From the NCBI GenBank assembly GCA_937892155.1, contig CALAUG010000073.1, positions 1-44,601 of the forward strand: 44,601 bases of DNA. The letters run 5' to 3'. A model generated the notes under the pieces. It had not been told where the DNA came from, ran no database searches, and saw only the letters and a list, made by a program, of their open reading frames with translations. The position numbers and the translations under genes were made by a program. The DNA is from an uncultured Bacteroidales bacterium. Lineage in GTDB: Bacteria > Bacteroidota > Bacteroidia > Bacteroidales > UBA1715. Shown here piece after piece: positions 31,617 to 40,203 of this stretch; within the stretch, counting starts at the first letter, position 1; each line of letters opens with the position of its first letter.

Positions 31617-34079
31617 TTATTTTACAACAATCAGTTTCTTGTAAATTTGTTGACCGTCTAATAATGTGATAACAGCCGTGTAGCATCCATTTGACAATGA
31701 TGCAACCGAAAATTCAGTATTGTTTGTCTTGAGCACTTTAGTGCCAACACTATTGAATACTGTTATTGTTTTTATGATTTCGTTGGACAATACGGAAACC
31801 TCATTTTTTGCAACTGTGGGATAGAGTAGGACAGAATTTTTGTCAATTAGTTCTATATCAGTTTGCGGTGTATAGTTGCCAAAATATGGTCTCATCAATA
31901 ATGCTCCTGTTTGTACGGAATTTTCCCATTCAAATCCGAGATTATAAAACAATCTATTGTTGAGGTTTGCATTGAGGTCTAGGCCAAGGTTCAATAATAC
32001 ATCGTTTGGCTGTTCCCAACCAATAAAGAATGTTTTTGGAACCACTAAATTTTCGCTTCCCGAGACAATATTTTCTTGGCGAATATCATAGTGCACGAAT
32101 TCGTACAATCCATTGGCATATTGAACTTTCTCGCTTGGAGAATAATAGAGTAATGTGCCAGGATAGCCATTATTGTTTGCCCATACGCAAAGGTTGAATG
32201 TTGTTGTATTTTCCAAAAGCGTTGGGTTGAAATACATTCCAATTGATTTCAATGTGTCGCTTTCTAAAATATCAAATTTAAAGGCAACTTTCCCCATGGG
32301 AGCGTCGCGTAAACCATATCCTGCTTCTGGAATTCCATCATCGTATGCGTAGTAATTGTCCAATGTTAATGTCGTGCGGCAGGTATCGTTCCAGCGGTAC
32401 TGTGAATATAGCGGATTATTAATGTCGGTGAAGTAGTATTGAAATTCATATTTGCCAGCATCGTACACATCAATATCTTCAGCAATAAAATCAAAGAAGT
32501 CAACATCGAAATCAGTGAGAATATCACGTTCTGAAGCTGTCATAAATTCTGGCAAGTCTGTTTCATACGTAGGAAAGTGTAATTTGTCGCCTGTGTGCGT
32601 TTTCTTTACATCGAAGTTGAATTTCAACTTGCGCGATTTATTGTCAAAGTTTGTAAATGTTGTTGGTATTGTCAATCGGAATTCGTTGTTTGATACATTG
32701 GCAAAATGCGACATTGGCATGGCTTTATATTTTGTGTAAAGCGGTGAAATTTCTGCCGCAAAAGCAACATCGGGAACATTCTGGTTTTGAGAATTTCGGT
32801 TTGCATCGAGCCAAATTAGGTCAATGTGCCAAAAATCTTCATTTCGTGCATGGCTTTTATCGTTGCTCAGACTTGTATAATTTTTGAATCGGAATCGGAA
32901 TCCTTTTACGAGATATTTCTCAGATTCAATGGCTTTGTAGGCAGATTGAAATGTGTCTCCGGTTAGTTTACTTGTTGACCATATCCAGTCCCACGATGGA
33001 TTGCAGTCTCCTAATGTTTCTGTTGCTGTATATGACCATTGAGGATTTCCGTCTGTCAAACGTGCGTACACGTCATCGTTTGCTAATGGAAATTCTAAAT
33101 CTATGCTGTCTACAAGAGCGTTTTCAGATGTGTAGAGATATGCGTATGCTAGACTGAGCGAATCCTTACCACATTGTTTTGCAGAAACTGCAATGTGTCC
33201 GAATGGTTCAACATCGTACGCAGGAAGTGTTATGGATGTTGTTTCGTCGACTTTTAATATGTATCCTTCCAACGACATAGTTGATTCGGTTGCATTGTAT
33301 ATTTCTATGCCCTTCGTAGAAATTTCGTTTAGGAAGATTCCTGTTGTGTCGTAAGGTGCATAAAATTCAAGAACCAAACTATCTGTAGATTCTGGCGCAT
33401 CAACCAAACCGCCTGCTTGGTAGTAGAAACTGAGTGCCAGCGAATCGTTCAAAGAATAGTTGTAAAAGATGTGTTTACCTTCGTGTGAACCATCAATATA
33501 GTTTTGATCGGAATCGTAGAGGTATTCTGATGTGGCATCGTAGCTGCTACCACTTTTTACGTACAATTTGTCTCCAGGACGGTAAGCTACACCTTGCGTA
33601 ACGGAAATGTACGATTCGCTTATTTCATCAAATAAAAAATATGTATCGTCAAGCAATACGTAGGAACTTCCTGATTTTTTATACAATTTGTCGCTTGCGT
33701 AAATATGTTCGTATGTTTTAAGATTAATCGGCAATGATGTTAGGTAATCAGATATTTGTGCTGTGATACTTGCATTTTCGTGTAGCTTACCATTTGCTGC
33801 CATTGCATCCAGTGTGGCGACCCCAATGGTTACAACATTTTTGGCGAAAGCTGAGTTCACAAATACGTCATCGCCATTCCATAGAGAACGAGTCGGAGTG
33901 GAATAGGGATATGCAAAGTCATCAAAAAATGGGAGGGACAGGAGTGATGCCGGTGTTTCCGAGGATTTTAACTGTGGAAAAGCATTCGGTACAATCTCAA
34001 TGTCTTCTGCCTGCGACAAACATTGTAGCGAACATAATATACTTATAAATAGTATGGAGAAAAAAACTTTCAGATTCAT
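31617..34079 (-). CDS. T9SS cargo protein with lamin-tail-like domain
   Basis: The 820-residue protein has a signal peptide (about 1-22, ILCSLQCLSQA) and a mature N-terminus FFDDFAYPYSTPTRSLW. Residues about 248-345 resemble a lamin-tail domain (FLNEISTKGIEIYNATESTM, SLEGYILKVDETTSITLP). A C-terminal sorting domain follows (about 745-820, LYPTVAKNEVSVLSNEIIKT to GCYTAVITLLDGQQIYKKLI). It is therefore probably exported by the type IX system to the cell surface. Residues 131-140 and 171-180 both read KLYxKSGSSY, 40 residues apart, within a tyrosine-rich segment of about 80 residues. It starts one base after the PASTA-protein stop and so is cotranslated with it. Confidence 0.85.
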   Translation of the reverse strand: MNLKVFFSILFISILCSLQCLSQAEDIEIVPNAFPQLKSSETPASLLSLPFFDDFAYPYSTPTRSLWNGDDVFVNSAFAKNVVTIGVATLDAMAANGKLHENASITAQISDYLTSLPINLKTYEHIYASDKLYKKSGSSYVLLDDTYFLFDEISESYISVTQGVAYRPGDKLYVKSGSSYDATSEYLYDSDQNYIDGSHEGKHIFYNYSLNDSLALSFYYQAGGLVDAPESTDSLVLEFYAPYDTTGIFLNEISTKGIEIYNATESTMSLEGYILKVDETTSITLPAYDVEPFGHIAVSAKQCGKDSLSLAYAYLYTSENALVDSIDLEFPLANDDVYARLTDGNPQWSYTATETLGDCNPSWDWIWSTSKLTGDTFQSAYKAIESEKYLVKGFRFRFKNYTSLSNDKSHARNEDFWHIDLIWLDANRNSQNQNVPDVAFAAEISPLYTKYKAMPMSHFANVSNNEFRLTIPTTFTNFDNKSRKLKFNFDVKKTHTGDKLHFPTYETDLPEFMTASERDILTDFDVDFFDFIAEDIDVYDAGKYEFQYYFTDINNPLYSQYRWNDTCRTTLTLDNYYAYDDGIPEAGYGLRDAPMGKVAFKFDILESDTLKSIGMYFNPTLLENTTTFNLCVWANNNGYPGTLLYYSPSEKVQYANGLYEFVHYDIRQENIVSGSENLVVPKTFFIGWEQPNDVLLNLGLDLNANLNNRLFYNLGFEWENSVQTGALLMRPYFGNYTPQTDIELIDKNSVLLYPTVAKNEVSVLSNEIIKTITVFNSVGTKVLKTNNTEFSVASLSNGCYTAVITLLDGQQIYKKLIVVK

Positions 34080-34080
34080 A

Positions 34081-34905
34081 TTAATTCATATCCATATCGT
34101 CGGAAATGGCATCGTATATTGGATCAAAGTCAAACCACACATCAATAATCTCGCTAGGAGACATTTTACCACCTTCAACAAATTCTGGCGACTGCCGTTG
34201 CACCCGTGCTTTCATAGTGTCTTCCTGTGTCTTTATAGAAGCATTGAATATAGGGTTTACGTTCAATCCGTGTCTTATAAGAGAATCTCTCACAGAACTC
34301 CAAGATAATCCAATTAATGATGGAATAGATATAAGACCATTGTCATCAACATACAGGTTAAATCCGTTGCCTGCGTTTTGACCAACCAATAAATCAATCA
34401 AAGAACCTTTGGGAATTTTAGTCCCGGGTTCAATTTGTTTTGACTTAAAGCGTTGCTCAAATACGTAGTTATTTGCAAAGTCCGGTTTGTATTCAATAGC
34501 ACCAACTTTCAAGCCTTTGTTCTCGAGCATTTGTGTTGCTTGACGTAACGAAACATCCGTTACTTTGGGCATCACAACCATAAGCGGTGTCATCGAATTT
34601 ATTGAAAGGTAAATAGTTCTTCCTGCTTTTACTTTTGAGCCAGCAATAGGATAATGGTCTACTACACTTCCTGGTTCAGCATTGTCAACGCACATTGTGT
34701 CGTTAACAATAACTTTCAATCCCTCGTTTTCTGCTAAAATTTTTGCAGCATCATAATCCAAACCTGACAATGTAGGTACAATAACCGATTCACCGTGTGC
34801 AGTGTATGAATTCAGCCATATAGTGAATGCGACAAAAGCACCGATAATAAATACAATTATGGCGATGCAATTAATAACCAACCATTTATGTTTCCCTAAG
34901 CTCAT
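34081..34905 (-). CDS. Membrane-anchored PASTA-domain protein
   Basis: The 274-residue protein has a short cytoplasmic tail, one transmembrane helix (about 9-31) and then three PASTA-type repeats. These lie at about 40-107 (VPTLSGLDYDAAKILAENEG to KAGRTIYLSINS), 110-176 (MPKVTDVSLRQATQMLENKG to KGSLIDLLVGQ) and 190-262 (IPSLIGLSWSSVRDSLIRHG). PASTA repeats bind peptidoglycan fragments, usually on Ser/Thr kinases or PBPs. Here no kinase domain is attached, as is common for the free-standing Bacteroidota form. The acidic C-terminus (DFDPIYDAISDDMDMN) is unusual. A T9SS protein follows one base later. Confidence 0.87.
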   Translation of the reverse strand: MSLGKHKWLVINCIAIIVFIIGAFVAFTIWLNSYTAHGESVIVPTLSGLDYDAAKILAENEGLKVIVNDTMCVDNAEPGSVVDHYPIAGSKVKAGRTIYLSINSMTPLMVVMPKVTDVSLRQATQMLENKGLKVGAIEYKPDFANNYVFEQRFKSKQIEPGTKIPKGSLIDLLVGQNAGNGFNLYVDDNGLISIPSLIGLSWSSVRDSLIRHGLNVNPIFNASIKTQEDTMKARVQRQSPEFVEGGKMSPSEIIDVWFDFDPIYDAISDDMDMN

Positions 34906-35224
34906 AATATCAATATAAACGCAGGAACAAATTTAAAAATTATACCGGAAAAAGAAAATGAAAATATAAAAAACGGGTGACCAGAGAAGAAGAAATTAAC
35001 TAAAAACTACCTTACATTAACCTCAAACACCACATAACCAATCATGAAAAAGCCGCAACACCATGAAAAAAAGAGAAGACCTGGCCGCCCGTTTATCGTA
35101 AGATTATACTTTCAAAGAACTAAATCATTCAGCAATACGTCCGCCGAATTTGTTGTGCAAATATACAATTTTTTTTATATCAATCAACATTTTATAAAAA
35201 AAGTGTATAATAAACACTTTTAAT
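34906..35224. other. 319-bp intergenic region with unexplained structure
   Basis: No convincing gene. On the minus strand it starts with TATATTTG (complement near 35153-35160), a full -7 box, and about 40 bases later has AGTTCTTTGAAAG, a motif I associate with rRNA and tRNA leaders of Bacteroidota. A 260-base leader to the PASTA gene, or a small RNA, is possible. The stretch 35040-35150 is richer in G+C than its surroundings. On the plus strand an open frame 35044-35223 (59 codons, MKKPQHHEKKRRPGRP...) ends in low-complexity AT-rich sequence and is probably not a gene. Confidence 0.4.
35196..35222 (-). terminator. Terminator of the two-component operon
   Basis: AAAAGTGT (35199-35206) and ACACTTTT (35214-35221) pair across a 7-base loop. 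On the minus strand a T run follows, immediately after the response-regulator stop. Confidence 0.75.
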
Positions 35225-35989
35225 TTATTTCCCCATCCAATCCTTAAAAGAACTGTTCTTTAATCGGCTTACTGTAATTTGCTCTTGAGTAGGTACTGTC
35301 AGGTGTACAATTAATTTTCCGCCGAAGAAATCTTCAAATGATTTAATTGCTTTTATGTTGGCAATGTATTTTCTGTTTAGGCGGAAAAAATCGTTCTTGG
35401 ACAGTTCTTCTTCAAGTTGTTCAAGTGAGAAATTTACAATATGTTCTTTTTGAGTATATGTGACAGCAAATGTGATTTTGTTTTCGCTGTAGAAATAGGC
35501 GATGTCGTTTGTCTCCAAACTTGTATATGAAGAGTGACCTTGGATTAAAAAGCGGGTACGGTATTTTTTTTCTCCGTTGCGTATTGCATCAAGAAGTTCT
35601 TTATAGGTACCTTCTGGTAATTTATTCGAATTGTTTTTTAAAGACTCGAATTTTTTTATGGCTCTCTCTAAATCGGTGTCTTTTAGTGGCTTAAGCAAAT
35701 AATCCACACTCATTACTTTGAAAGCCTGTATTGCGTATTCGTTGAATGCAGTTGTGAAAATAATAGGACAGGTGATTTCAACTTGGTCGAATATCGAAAA
35801 ACTTATTCCGTCAGCTAATTGAATATCCATAAAAATTAAATCGGGCTGCTCGTTGTTGTTAAAATATTCCACAGACGTTGCAATGCTGTCAAATGTCTCA
35901 ACTATAGTCCATTCTGGACGTAGTTCGTTCAACATTCCTTCCAATAATTTTACGTTGTAATCTTCGTCTTCAATAATTATTATTTTCAT
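35225..35989 (-). CDS. LytTR-family response regulator
   Basis: The 254-residue regulator has a receiver domain (1-125) with the acidic pair IEDED (6-10), phospho-acceptor Asp55 in IFMDIQL, a Thr-Thr at about 78-79 and Lys in LLKPLKD. A LytTR DNA-binding domain (about 150-254) follows, with FLIQGHSSYTSLETNDIAYF and FFRLNRKYIANIKAI. It is transcribed after the LytS-type kinase gene, 36 bases away. Its targets are unknown; LytTR proteins usually bind direct repeats upstream of membrane or cell-surface genes. Confidence 0.94.
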   Translation of the reverse strand: MKIIIIEDEDYNVKLLEGMLNELRPEWTIVETFDSIATSVEYFNNNEQPDLIFMDIQLADGISFSIFDQVEITCPIIFTTAFNEYAIQAFKVMSVDYLLKPLKDTDLERAIKKFESLKNNSNKLPEGTYKELLDAIRNGEKKYRTRFLIQGHSSYTSLETNDIAYFYSENKITFAVTYTQKEHIVNFSLEQLEEELSKNDFFRLNRKYIANIKAIKSFEDFFGGKLIVHLTVPTQEQITVSRLKNSSFKDWMGK

Positions 35990-36025
35990 ACGCTCTTGTT
36001 TGGAGTTTTACTACTGATTTGCAAT

Positions 36026-37057
36026 TTATATTAATGGTAATGTCACCGAAAATTCAGTGTCGCTTTTGTCTATCACAACATCTTTGTCCGTAAGTAAATG
36101 ATAACGCTGTGCGATATTTTCCAACCCTTTTTTCGTTGAAAAAGGAACGTCTTTTTTGTTCACGTTATTCTTCACTGTTAAACTATCTTCTGTAGAGGAA
36201 ATCGTTATCGTCAGAGGTGCAGTTTTCGTCGCAATGTTGTGCTTTAGCGCGTTTTCTATTAATAGCTGTAAACCCATTGTCAATATTGATTTTCCCTGTG
36301 ATTCCTGAGAAATGTTGAATTCAACGTGTAGTCCTTCGCCAATGCGTTCTTTGTGTAGGGCAATATATGCTTGGGCAAAATCAAGTTCTTCTGTCAGCCG
36401 AATCGTAGGTTTGTCTTTGCTTTGCAATACATATCTATAAATGTCAGTGAAATTCTGTGTGAATGTCACGGCTTTGTCTTTGTCGTACACAATCAATGAC
36501 TTTAATACCGATAGATTGTTAAACAGAAAATGAGGATTTACTTGCTCAACCAGTGACTGATATTCACTCGCTTTTTGTGCTTCACGTAGCGCAGTAAGTT
36601 CTTGTCTGTCTTTGATTGATGTCTGCAACAAGCGAAGCAGTGTAATGCCTAGAATTATGAATACAATAAATAATGAAGTAAAAATAATCGATAGAACCAC
36701 AATTGGATTGTTCAAAATGTCATTACCTTCAATTAATGGTAACATCAACATAATGAGAATAATGGATAAACCTACATTGAGAAGAAAATGCATGGTTATC
36801 ATGTATTCCTTCATTTTTTGTGGTCCATACTTTATTATTATATGATTGAAAAGTACGTTGAGCTCAGTTATGATAACAAATCCTAAACTATACGACACAT
36901 ACGGCATGTGCAGGTGAAATTCGTATGCGTCGGCAACGGAAGCCGTCATAAACAGACAGAGCCAACCAATCAGACTTATAAAAAATATACGTACAATACA
37001 GCTGATTGGTCTGTATGTAATCAAGTCTGCAATAAAATTGACTTCCTTGCTTGTCAT
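36026..37057 (-). CDS. LytS-type sensor histidine kinase
   Basis: The 343-residue protein has four or five transmembrane helices in its first 145 residues and no large sensor loop, so it likely senses a membrane-linked signal. The dimerisation/phospho-acceptor region contains EQVNPHFLFNNLSVLKSL with His176 in the HFLFNNL motif of the His_kinase (PF06580) family. The N box LLIENALKHN (266-274) and a shortened ATPase end (KKGLENIAQRYHLL) follow. The cognate LytTR regulator is next in the operon. The start is the ATG at 37055-37057. Confidence 0.93.
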   Translation of the reverse strand: MTSKEVNFIADLITYRPISCIVRIFFISLIGWLCLFMTASVADAYEFHLHMPYVSYSLGFVIITELNVLFNHIIIKYGPQKMKEYMITMHFLLNVGLSIILIMLMLPLIEGNDILNNPIVVLSIIFTSLFIVFIILGITLLRLLQTSIKDRQELTALREAQKASEYQSLVEQVNPHFLFNNLSVLKSLIVYDKDKAVTFTQNFTDIYRYVLQSKDKPTIRLTEELDFAQAYIALHKERIGEGLHVEFNISQESQGKSILTMGLQLLIENALKHNIATKTAPLTITISSTEDSLTVKNNVNKKDVPFSTKKGLENIAQRYHLLTDKDVVIDKSDTEFSVTLPLI

Positions 37058-37107
37058 TGCGAATTGCTCTTATAAAATAATGTAATTATACACAATTTGC
37101 CTTATAT

Positions 37108-37122
37108 GTGAATTACATTCAC
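37108..37122. repeat. Inverted repeat upstream of the kinase gene
   Basis: GTGAAT and ATTCAC face each other around TAC, about 51 bases before the kinase start. It could be an operator, but the arms are short. Confidence 0.4.
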
Positions 37123-37217
37123 GTGCAAAAGAAAAAAAATAATTGATGTCAATTGGGCAAATAAACCCGAAGTGGGAATATTTGAAACTGAAATGTAACT
37201 ATGTCTCCGTGCCATTT

Positions 37218-37247
37218 TTTGTCAATTCACTAAATTGTTTAATTTTA
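37218..37247 (+). promoter_or_regulatory. Probable promoter of the carboxyspermidine dehydrogenase gene
   Basis: TTTG (37218-37221), 18 bp, TAATTTTA (37240-37247), the latter one base off TAnnTTTG. The start codon is 26 bases downstream. Confidence 0.5.
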
Positions 37248-37272
37248 TACCGTTTTTTAATATTACATAGAT

Positions 37273-38481
37273 ATGGCAAAGGTTTTAATTATTGGTGCTG
37301 GCGGTGTAAGTCAGGTAGTTACGTTCAAGTGTGCACAACATCCGGAAGTTTTTTCAGACATAATGTTGGCCAGTCGTACAAAATCAAAATGCGACAATAT
37401 TGCTTCCATTATAGAAGAAAAACTTGGTAGAAAAATCCAAACTGCTCAAATTGACGCGGAAGATGTTCCTGCTTTGGTACAATTGATTAAATCGTTCCAA
37501 CCAAAATTAGTCATAAACGTTGCTCTTCCGTATCAAGATTTATGTATAATGGATGCGTGTCTGGAAGCTGGTGTAAACTACATGGACACAGCCAATTACG
37601 AGCCAAAAGACGTTGCAAAATTTGAATACAGTTGGCAATGGGCTTATCAGGACAAATTCAAAGAAAAAGGATTGACGGCAATTCTTGGTTGTGGTTTTGA
37701 CCCCGGACAAAGCCAAATTTACACTGCATATTTGGCAAAACACTATTTTGACGAAATTCATTACTTGGACATTGTTGACTGCAACGGCGGTGACCACGGA
37801 AAAGCATTTGCCACTAATTTCAACCCAGAAATCAATATTCGCGAAATCACGCAAAAAGGTCGTTATTGGAAAGAAGGCAAATGGGTTGAAACCGAGCCCC
37901 AAGAGATTATGTTCAAATTGACTTATCCAAACATTGGCGTTCGCAACTCCTATTTGATGTATCACGAAGAATTGGAATCACTTGTGAAAAATTTCCCAAC
38001 GATAAAACAAGCTCGTTTTTTTATGACATTCGGCGACGAATATTTGACTCATCTTCGTGTGATTCAAGACATTGGAATGGCAAGCATCAAACCAATCCTG
38101 TACAAAGGAGTGGAAATTGTTCCGCTTCAATTCTTAAAAGAAACATTGCCAGCTCCAGAAACTCTTGGTGAAAATTACACTGGTGAAACTTCCATCGGTT
38201 GCCGTGCAAAAGGTATCAAAGATGGAAAAGAAAAGACTGTTTACATTTGGAACAACTGCAGCCACCAAGCAGCTTACAAAGAAACTGGCGCACAAGGAGT
38301 TTCATATACGACAGGTGTTCCAACAATGACTGGCGCAATGATGTTCCTAACAGGTAAATGGTCAGGAACCGGCGTTTTCAATGTAGAAGAATTTGATCCA
38401 GATCCATTTATGGAAGTTATCGGGAAACACGGTCTTCCATTCGAAGTTAAAGAAGATATTGATTTGGAATTGACATATTAG
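37273..38481 (+). CDS. Carboxyspermidine/carboxynorspermidine dehydrogenase
   Basis: This enzyme (CASDH) condenses aspartate semialdehyde with putrescine or diaminopropane and reduces the imine with NADPH, giving carboxyspermidine or carboxynorspermidine. The 402-residue protein belongs to the saccharopine-dehydrogenase-like group and has the Rossmann motif IIGAGGVSQVV (6-16). Family segments are INVALPYQDLCIMDACLEAG, YMDTANYEP, GCGFDPGQSQIYTAY and YIWNNCSHQAAYKETGAQGVSYTTG. The partner decarboxylase gene lies 4.5 kb downstream. The start at 37273 follows a promoter. A terminator follows in the copy-1 repeat. Confidence 0.93.
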   Translation: MAKVLIIGAGGVSQVVTFKCAQHPEVFSDIMLASRTKSKCDNIASIIEEKLGRKIQTAQIDAEDVPALVQLIKSFQPKLVINVALPYQDLCIMDACLEAGVNYMDTANYEPKDVAKFEYSWQWAYQDKFKEKGLTAILGCGFDPGQSQIYTAYLAKHYFDEIHYLDIVDCNGGDHGKAFATNFNPEINIREITQKGRYWKEGKWVETEPQEIMFKLTYPNIGVRNSYLMYHEELESLVKNFPTIKQARFFMTFGDEYLTHLRVIQDIGMASIKPILYKGVEIVPLQFLKETLPAPETLGENYTGETSIGCRAKGIKDGKEKTVYIWNNCSHQAAYKETGAQGVSYTTGVPTMTGAMMFLTGKWSGTGVFNVEEFDPDPFMEVIGKHGLPFEVKEDIDLELTY

Positions 38482-38514
38482 TTTTAAATTAAAAATTAAG
38501 AATTATGAGTTAAG

Positions 38515-38558
38515 AGTGACTACGGATTTCGTGGTCACTTTTCTTTTTTCTGGAATTT
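38515..38558. repeat. 44-bp repeat, copy 1, containing a terminator
   Basis: This segment is repeated at 42877-42920 with 3 mismatches in 44; its last 29 bases (38530-38558) are identical in both copies. AGTGAC and GTCACT form a hairpin, with inner CG pairing, followed by TTTCTTTTTT, a good Rho-independent terminator. It ends the carboxyspermidine dehydrogenase unit. Confidence 0.8.
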
Positions 38559-38662
38559 TGTGAAATTTTTCCTGATTTTATATGGAGTTTTGTGAAATTT
38601 TCAAGAAAAACTATTGGAATTTTGTGAAATTTTCAAGAAAAACTATTGGAATTTTGTGAAAA
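38551..38662. repeat. 32-bp tandem repeat, about 3.5 copies
   Basis: Units begin at 38551, 38583, 38615 and 38647, exactly 32 bp apart. Each begins TGGAATTTTGTGAAA (one has G for A). Units 2 and 3 continue identically with TTTTCAAGAAAAACTAT, and the last is cut after 16 bases. The array ends 37 bases before the ATPase ATG. It shares its first 8 bases with the end of the 44-bp repeat. The array lies in non-coding DNA. Confidence 0.9.
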
Positions 38663-38699
38663 AGTTGCTTTATTTGTATAGTTATCAACTATTTAAGGA

Positions 38700-40043
38700 A
38701 TGAGTTATAAGCTTAATCGAAAAATAGACAGTTTTCTTTCCGCATGGAAGCAACGGGAGAACCATTTGCCTCTTATCGTAAAAGGTGCACGGCAAATAGG
38801 AAAAACCTCGTCTATACGACATTTTTCCGAATCATATGGGAACTTTGTGGAAATAAACTTTGTAACAGAACCGCAATTCAGAAAAATTTTCGATAAAAGT
38901 TTTAAGCCAGACGATATTATAAAGGAAATCACGTTGATAGACACATCAAAGAAGTTTGTGAGCGGCGACACGTTGCTTTTCTTTGACGAGCTGCAAGCTT
39001 GTCCGAATTGTGCAACGAGTTTGAAGTTCTTCAAATTGGACGGCCGATACGATGTGATTTGCTCGGGTTCCCTTATGGGAATAAACTATAACGAAATTGA
39101 ATCAAATAGTGTTGGTTTTAAGGAAGAATACGAAATGTATTCTCTTGATTTTGAAGAATTTCTGTGGGCGAATGGTTATTCAAACTCACAAATAGATGAT
39201 TTGTATGCCCACATGTGCGATTTGAAACCATTCACTCCGTTGGAAATGGACGTAATGCTTGATTTGTTTCGTACCTATATGGTGGTTGGCGGTATGCCTG
39301 CTGTGGTTGACGAATATGTGAGTCAGAAAAATTTCTCGGGAATCTTGCGAATGCAGAAAATGTTGCTTCGCAATTACGAGGAAGACATTACAAAATATGC
39401 CATTGGATTGGATAAAGGCAAGATAAAAAATGTGTACGATAATATTCCTGTTTTTCTTGCCAAGGACAACAAAAAATTTCAGATTTCGAAAATTGCGAAA
39501 AATGCAAGAAACCGAGATTACATTGGAACGGCAGACTGGTTGCAGGATGCTGGCATTGTAAATATTTGCTATTGTCTTGATGTTCCCGAAATGCCGTTCC
39601 GAGGAAATTACAATCCAACGAATTACAAACTGTATTTTGCCGATACGGGATTGCTCATCGCCTCGCTGGATGAGGAATCTCAGGTTGACTTGCGGGCAAA
39701 TCGTAATTTCAACACGTGCAAAGGGGCAATATATGAAAATGTTATAGCAGAAATATTGGTTAAATCTGGCTATAAATTGTTTTTTTACCGAAACGAAAAG
39801 TCAACCGTAGAAATGGATTTCTTTGTCAGGGATGCCGATACTGTTGTTCCCGTTGAAGTGAAAGCGACAAACAACGCAACTGCATCGCTCAATAATTTGA
39901 TAGAAAAAGATCTCTATCCAGAAATAAAATATGGCATAAAATTCTGTGAGAAAAACATTGGATATAATGGCAAATTCTATACCTTCCCATATTTCTTGGC
40001 GTTCCTGCTCCATCGCTATATGATGGGAAAAATTATAAAATAA
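38700..40043 (+). CDS. AAA-type ATPase with DUF4143 domain
   Basis: The 447-residue protein has a P-loop (GARQIGKT, 29-36) and Walker B (LLFFDE, 92-97) followed by CPNC (101-104). The C-terminal DUF4143 region carries YFADTGLLIASLD, KGAIYENVIAEIL with Glu346, EMDFF with Asp373, and VPVEVKA with Glu386 and Lys388. The last three form a PD-(D/E)xK-like set. Such genes are plentiful and movable in Bacteroidota, and their cellular role is not settled. The start follows a 32-bp tandem repeat and has AAGGA (38695-38699) directly before the ATG. It lies between the two polyamine genes. Confidence 0.88.
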   Translation: MSYKLNRKIDSFLSAWKQRENHLPLIVKGARQIGKTSSIRHFSESYGNFVEINFVTEPQFRKIFDKSFKPDDIIKEITLIDTSKKFVSGDTLLFFDELQACPNCATSLKFFKLDGRYDVICSGSLMGINYNEIESNSVGFKEEYEMYSLDFEEFLWANGYSNSQIDDLYAHMCDLKPFTPLEMDVMLDLFRTYMVVGGMPAVVDEYVSQKNFSGILRMQKMLLRNYEEDITKYAIGLDKGKIKNVYDNIPVFLAKDNKKFQISKIAKNARNRDYIGTADWLQDAGIVNICYCLDVPEMPFRGNYNPTNYKLYFADTGLLIASLDEESQVDLRANRNFNTCKGAIYENVIAEILVKSGYKLFFYRNEKSTVEMDFFVRDADTVVPVEVKATNNATASLNNLIEKDLYPEIKYGIKFCEKNIGYNGKFYTFPYFLAFLLHRYMMGKIIK

Positions 40044-40067
40044 GTTTTCGGAGCCATTTTTTTTATT

Positions 40068-40094
40068 TTCTATGGTTCCCCATAGGGTTTTTCT
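40068..40094 (+). terminator. Hairpin after the ATPase gene
   Basis: CTATGG and CCATAG pair around TTCC, followed by GGTTTTT. A likely terminator. Confidence 0.6.
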
Positions 40095-40144
40095 CTGTTT
40101 GATTGTCTTATATATGTAAGACTGATAGAATTACGGCAGAAGAA

Positions 40145-40175
40145 TTTGTTTCTTGTCTATTTTTATCTACCTTTG
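40145..40175 (+). promoter_or_regulatory. Promoter of the BspA-like T9SS protein
   Basis: TTTG (40145-40148), 19 bp, TACCTTTG (40168-40175): a full-consensus Bacteroidota promoter. The ATG is 28 bases further on. Confidence 0.8.
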
Positions 40176-40203
40176 GAAGATTATTAACTAAAAACGCACT
40201 ATT

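Noticed and set aside
35044..35223. 59-codon open frame starting MKKPQHHEKKRRPGRP, with an AT-hook-like RPGRP
   Set aside because: The second half is AT-rich low complexity that runs into the terminator, and no promoter or family supports it. Kept only as a note in the intergenic entry.
37143..37430. 95-codon open frame on the plus strand before and into the dehydrogenase gene
   Set aside because: It overlaps the promoter and the start of a well-supported gene in another frame.
38551..38662. CRISPR array
   Set aside because: The 32-bp units are contiguous with no unique spacers between them and no cas genes are near; this is a plain tandem repeat.
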